Shown here piece by piece: positions 7,232 to 9,351 of a stretch of DNA of 9,351 nucleotides. The stretch comes from Lachnospiraceae bacterium (GTDB lineage: Bacteria; Bacillota; Clostridia; Lachnospirales; Lachnospiraceae). Numbering within the stretch: the first letter of the stretch is position 1; the number at the start of each line of letters is the position of its first letter. Both the position numbers and the translations under genes were made by a program. The notes beneath the pieces were generated by a model. That model searched no databases. It was not told the DNA's origin and worked only from the letters and a program-made list of their open reading frames with translations. The stretch lies in assembly GCA_017475845.1 (NCBI GenBank), contig JAFVEU010000214.1:1-9351 (forward strand). The letters run 5' to 3'.

Positions 7232-8129
7232 CAGTGAAAAGTACGATATAGAGAAGGGGAAGAGGGGTAAGCATATCGTCGGACTTATCTTTTTATGCGG
7301 CCTTCTCATAGTGATCGCAGTCTTTAATATGACCCGTTCCTTTTGGGAATATGAGGCGGGAAAGCAGGAATACAGCAAGGTAGAGAAGGAATACGTAAGT
7401 CTCGTGGATCCCGTTGAAAAGGCGGCAGCCCCGGGGGCTGAAGCCGAAGCGGAGGAAGAGGAGGAAGAAGAGGAGAGCATATGGACCGAGGATCAGTCCA
7501 TACCCAACTTAAGCATCGCCCATGATGCCCTGGCGGCAAAGAATCCGGATTATTTCTGCTGGCTTTATATAGCGCCCATCGACGTAAGCTATCCGGTGGT
7601 AAAGGGTTCGGATAACGACTATTATCTTCATCATACCTTTGAAGGGGAAAATAACGTAAACGGCTGTATTTACATGGATTCCCAGGCCTGGCCGGATATG
7701 AACGACTACAATATATTTATTTATGGCCACAACATGAGGAACGGAACCATGTTCGGGTCACTGAAGCATATACTGAACGACCCGCAGATCGCTCTGGATA
7801 ATCCCTACTTCTATCTTCTTCAGAAGGATGCGGTTAGGAAGTACCATATCTATTCCGTACATGTGGCCCATCCCATCTCCGATACCTTCCATAATCCTGC
7901 ATCTGAGCAGGAATATGCGGATTATATCAAAATGGTGAAGGAAGTAAGCATTGTTGATATGGGAGTGGATGTGACCACCGCGGACAAGACCGTGACGCTG
8001 TCCACCTGCTCCGGGACCGGTGCCGGTAAAAAGAGGCTTGTGATACACGGAAAACTGGTGGGAATAATAAATCCGGGAAAAGCCGGAGTTTCATATAATT
8101 CAGTCAAAGCGTTGTCAAATGAGCTTTGA
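7215..8129 (+). CDS. srtB: Class B sortase
   Basis: Membrane-bound cysteine transpeptidase that cleaves a sorting signal in a secreted protein and links it to the cell wall or to another subunit. With the ATG at 7215 it has 304 residues: a short cytoplasmic basic N-terminus, one membrane anchor at about 20-38, an extracytoplasmic linker, then the sortase beta-barrel from about 108. The catalytic triad is His172 in IYGHNM, Cys265 in TLSTCSG, and Arg274 in KKRLVIHGKL. NIFIYGHNMRNGTMF and the helix-rich insert before the Cys are typical of class B. The linker contains a run of ten Glu in twelve residues (76-87). I chose 7215 over an in-frame ATG at 7161 because the latter would overlap rnhA by 71 bases and add 18 residues before the anchor; GGAGG precedes 7215, though only three bases away. 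No sorting-signal substrate is encoded in the window. Confidence 0.92.
   Translation: MGVWDSSEKYDIEKGKRGKHIVGLIFLCGLLIVIAVFNMTRSFWEYEAGKQEYSKVEKEYVSLVDPVEKAAAPGAEAEAEEEEEEEESIWTEDQSIPNLSIAHDALAAKNPDYFCWLYIAPIDVSYPVVKGSDNDYYLHHTFEGENNVNGCIYMDSQAWPDMNDYNIFIYGHNMRNGTMFGSLKHILNDPQIALDNPYFYLLQKDAVRKYHIYSVHVAHPISDTFHNPASEQEYADYIKMVKEVSIVDMGVDVTTADKTVTLSTCSGTGAGKKRLVIHGKLVGIINPGKAGVSYNSVKALSNEL
7440..7475 (+). repeat. GAA/GAG-rich poly-glutamate tract inside the sortase gene
   Basis: A low-complexity purine-rich stretch encodes Glu at ten of twelve positions (residues 76-87 of the sortase), mixing GAA, GAG and two Ala codons (GCC, GCG). The last 24 bases are purines only. It lies in the linker between membrane anchor and catalytic domain. 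Being codon-degenerate it is not a perfect microsatellite, but three-base length changes would stay in frame. Confidence 0.8.
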
Positions 8130-8213
8130 CCGGGTCTTAAAGATCCCCTCCCGTGAGGCAAACGCAGGAGGGAATAGTAACGCATGTTTTTGAATAATCC
8201 GGGGAGCTGAGAG
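8130..8213 (+). promoter_or_regulatory. Possible structured leader of the sensor kinase gene
   Basis: The 84 bases between sortase and kinase contain two short hairpins that share bases. Hairpin A (8132-8147) pairs GGGTCT with AGATCCC across a bulged T. Hairpin B pairs CCCTCC (8146-8151) with GGAGGG (8167-8172), which is also a strong Shine-Dalgarno. The two overlap at 8146-8147, so they cannot fully coexist. The GGAGGG precedes an eight-codon mini-ORF. No T-tract follows either hairpin, so this is not an obvious terminator. The pattern could gate translation, but the helices are short and could be chance. Confidence 0.3.
8184..8210 (+). other. Eight-codon mini-ORF upstream of the kinase gene
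   Basis: ATG at 8184, peptide MFLNNPGS, TGA at 8208-8210, with AGGAGGG eleven bases before the ATG. It ends three bases before the kinase ATG and is in the same reading frame as it. A leader peptide or a translational coupling device is possible; there is no sequence support that it is made, and the spacing to the Shine-Dalgarno is longer than ideal. Confidence 0.2.
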
Positions 8214-9351
8214 ATGATATTTAAGAATATCGGGTTTTTCCTGCACAGGATAGTGGAGCTGGATAAGGCCGAGGAATCGGAGAACTTCAGGAGGCGGAGG
8301 ATGCTTGTGATGTGCGGCGGCGCAGCCCTTCTAATACTGCTGTGCATAGCCTTCAGCGTTTATCCCCTGATGAACGGTTCATATGCCACTTTTGCCACCT
8401 ATCTGGGCATAATCCTCTCCCTTGGAATATCCCTGGTGGTACTATTCTGGACCAATTCCACAGGGGCGGCAGCCACCATCGCGGCTTACGGGTCCTTCGT
8501 GGTGCTGGGGGTGTCCTTTTATTTTAATCCCTATCCCATAAGGGGAGGTCTTGACGGCTTCTGGCTCTGGCTTCTTTTAGTACCCTTCCTGGCGGATTAT
8601 TTTGCCGGGCTTGTTACCGGATTCCAGATATCTCTCGGGGGCCTTGGTATGTCCGTTGTCTATATGTGGGTCTTAAGGGATCACTTTATCGATTACGGCG
8701 GGGATGTTCTGACCTTTTATCCCATGATCTTTCTTGTTGCGGCACTCATCGCCTGGGTCCTGCAGTTTGAGATAGTCTATAACCACAGGATGGAGCTCAA
8801 GGCCGAGGAAGCGGAAAAGACCAGACAGGAAGAACGGCTTAAGAACATGGAAAAGGAGCTGGCGGCTTATGAGGAGAATATGAACCTTGTAAACAGGCAT
8901 CATCATGATCTCCGGCATTATACCAGGGTCTTAAGGCAGCTTCTCAGCGAAGGTGATAACGAGGAAGCCATCCGGTACCTGAATGAGCTGGACGGGAACC
9001 TGGAAAACGTAACCTCCATGACATATTGCGACAATAAGCTCATAAACAGCATCCTTTCCATATACCATAACAGGCTGAGAAAGAATAAATGCAATATGAA
9101 GATAAGGGCTGCAGTGCCGGAGGAGCTCAACATCACGGAGGTGGATCTTTCCGCCCTTCTTTCCAACATCCTTGAAAACTGTGCGGAAGCGCTGGAAAAG
9201 ATCCCTGATGAAGAGAAGTTCATGAATGTGAAGCTGGACTATGAAAACGGGAAGCTGAAGGGCAGTGTGGTGCACAGCTGTGTTCCCTGGGAAATATTCG
9301 ATGAGGAGGTCGTGCGTGTGAGGACTAAGTGGATAAAGAGCTGCATTGGCA
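8214..9351 (+). CDS. AgrC-like sensor histidine kinase (GHKL type), 3' end outside window
   Basis: Membrane sensor that would autophosphorylate on His and pass the phosphate to a response regulator, probably encoded just beyond the right edge. The frame is open from ATG 8214 to the window end (379 full codons, no stop). The start has GGGGAG seven bases upstream. Six hydrophobic segments are visible at about 30-51, 57-79, 83-103, 113-132, 134-152 and 158-178, then a charged coiled-coil-like stretch (about 181-218). The H-box is NRHHHDLRHY with His231-Asp232 as the likely phosphoacceptor pair, followed by SEGDNEEAIRYLNEL typical of this kinase group. The N-box is SNILENCAEAL (317-327). The expected HGIG-type G-box does not appear in frame in the last residues (WIKSCIG). 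No quorum-peptide gene is in the window. Confidence 0.9.
   Translation, partial: MIFKNIGFFLHRIVELDKAEESENFRRRRMLVMCGGAALLILLCIAFSVYPLMNGSYATFATYLGIILSLGISLVVLFWTNSTGAAATIAAYGSFVVLGVSFYFNPYPIRGGLDGFWLWLLLVPFLADYFAGLVTGFQISLGGLGMSVVYMWVLRDHFIDYGGDVLTFYPMIFLVAALIAWVLQFEIVYNHRMELKAEEAEKTRQEERLKNMEKELAAYEENMNLVNRHHHDLRHYTRVLRQLLSEGDNEEAIRYLNELDGNLENVTSMTYCDNKLINSILSIYHNRLRKNKCNMKIRAAVPEELNITEVDLSALLSNILENCAEALEKIPDEEKFMNVKLDYENGKLKGSVVHSCVPWEIFDEEVVRVRTKWIKSCIG

Noticed and set aside
7481..7525. Internal ATG after a GGAG-rich tract in the sortase gene
   Set aside because: It opens only a 14-codon frame out of register with the sortase; the purine tract is explained by Glu codons.
8112..8141. Possible promoter with TTGTCA as -35 box before the kinase
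   Set aside because: The -35-like box matches well but the best -10 at 17-18 bases (TCTTAA or CTTAAA) is poor, and it lies within the sortase coding end; not enough to call.
8312..8527. Forward open frame of 71 codons within the kinase gene
   Set aside because: It is in a different frame from the clearly recognisable kinase, has low-complexity content and no domain; it is a shadow.
1..9351. Defence system, prophage, transposon or CRISPR array
   Set aside because: No integrase, transposase, phage structural gene, direct-repeat array or toxin-antitoxin pair was seen; gene content and codon use are uniform and chromosomal.

Overview
The window looks like chromosomal DNA of a Gram-positive anaerobe of the Clostridia, most probably a member of the Lachnospiraceae. 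This is inferred from roughly 50% GC by eye, heavy use of AGG for arginine and ATA for isoleucine, strong Shine-Dalgarno sites, a class B sortase, an AgrC-like sensor kinase, and the clostridial flavour of the leucyl-tRNA synthetase. All ten supported genes lie on the + strand and are tightly packed. No RNA gene, insertion sequence, CRISPR array or convincing intrinsic terminator was seen.

Region 1 (1-2652) holds the C-terminal half of leucyl-tRNA synthetase (leuS, cut by the window start), a four-helix membrane protein of unknown function, and a secreted L,D-transpeptidase that would cross-link or modify peptidoglycan. A short perfect-arm hairpin without a T-tract sits before the transpeptidase.

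Region 2 (2735-8129) reads as one operon of six genes with gaps of 1, 30 and 15 bases and then two overlaps. In order: a 94-residue protein resembling DUF2007, a trimeric-type purine nucleoside phosphorylase, an amidohydrolase of the S-adenosylhomocysteine/methylthioadenosine deaminase family, a membrane-anchored MutS-like ATPase, ribonuclease HI and a class B sortase. The deaminase and phosphorylase form a plausible salvage pair: deaminate SAH, MTA or adenosine to the inosine analogue, then release hypoxanthine. The phosphorylase carries Glu where the classical family has the His that contacts the 5'-hydroxyl, which fits (but does not prove) a 5'-modified substrate. The MutS-like ATPase overlaps RNase HI, and the sortase in turn overlaps RNase HI, so these three are probably translationally coupled.

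Region 3 (8130-9351) holds a leader of 84 bases with two partly exclusive hairpins and an eight-codon mini-ORF, followed by a large open frame running off the right edge. That frame encodes a six-helix sensor histidine kinase of the AgrC/GHKL type. Its last ~20 codons do not match the expected ATP-binding G-box, while a shifted frame does, which suggests either a divergent kinase or indels near the edge. No wholly new system can be claimed. The best leads are the MutS-like/RNase HI pair, the altered phosphorylase pocket, and the kinase leader and C-terminus.
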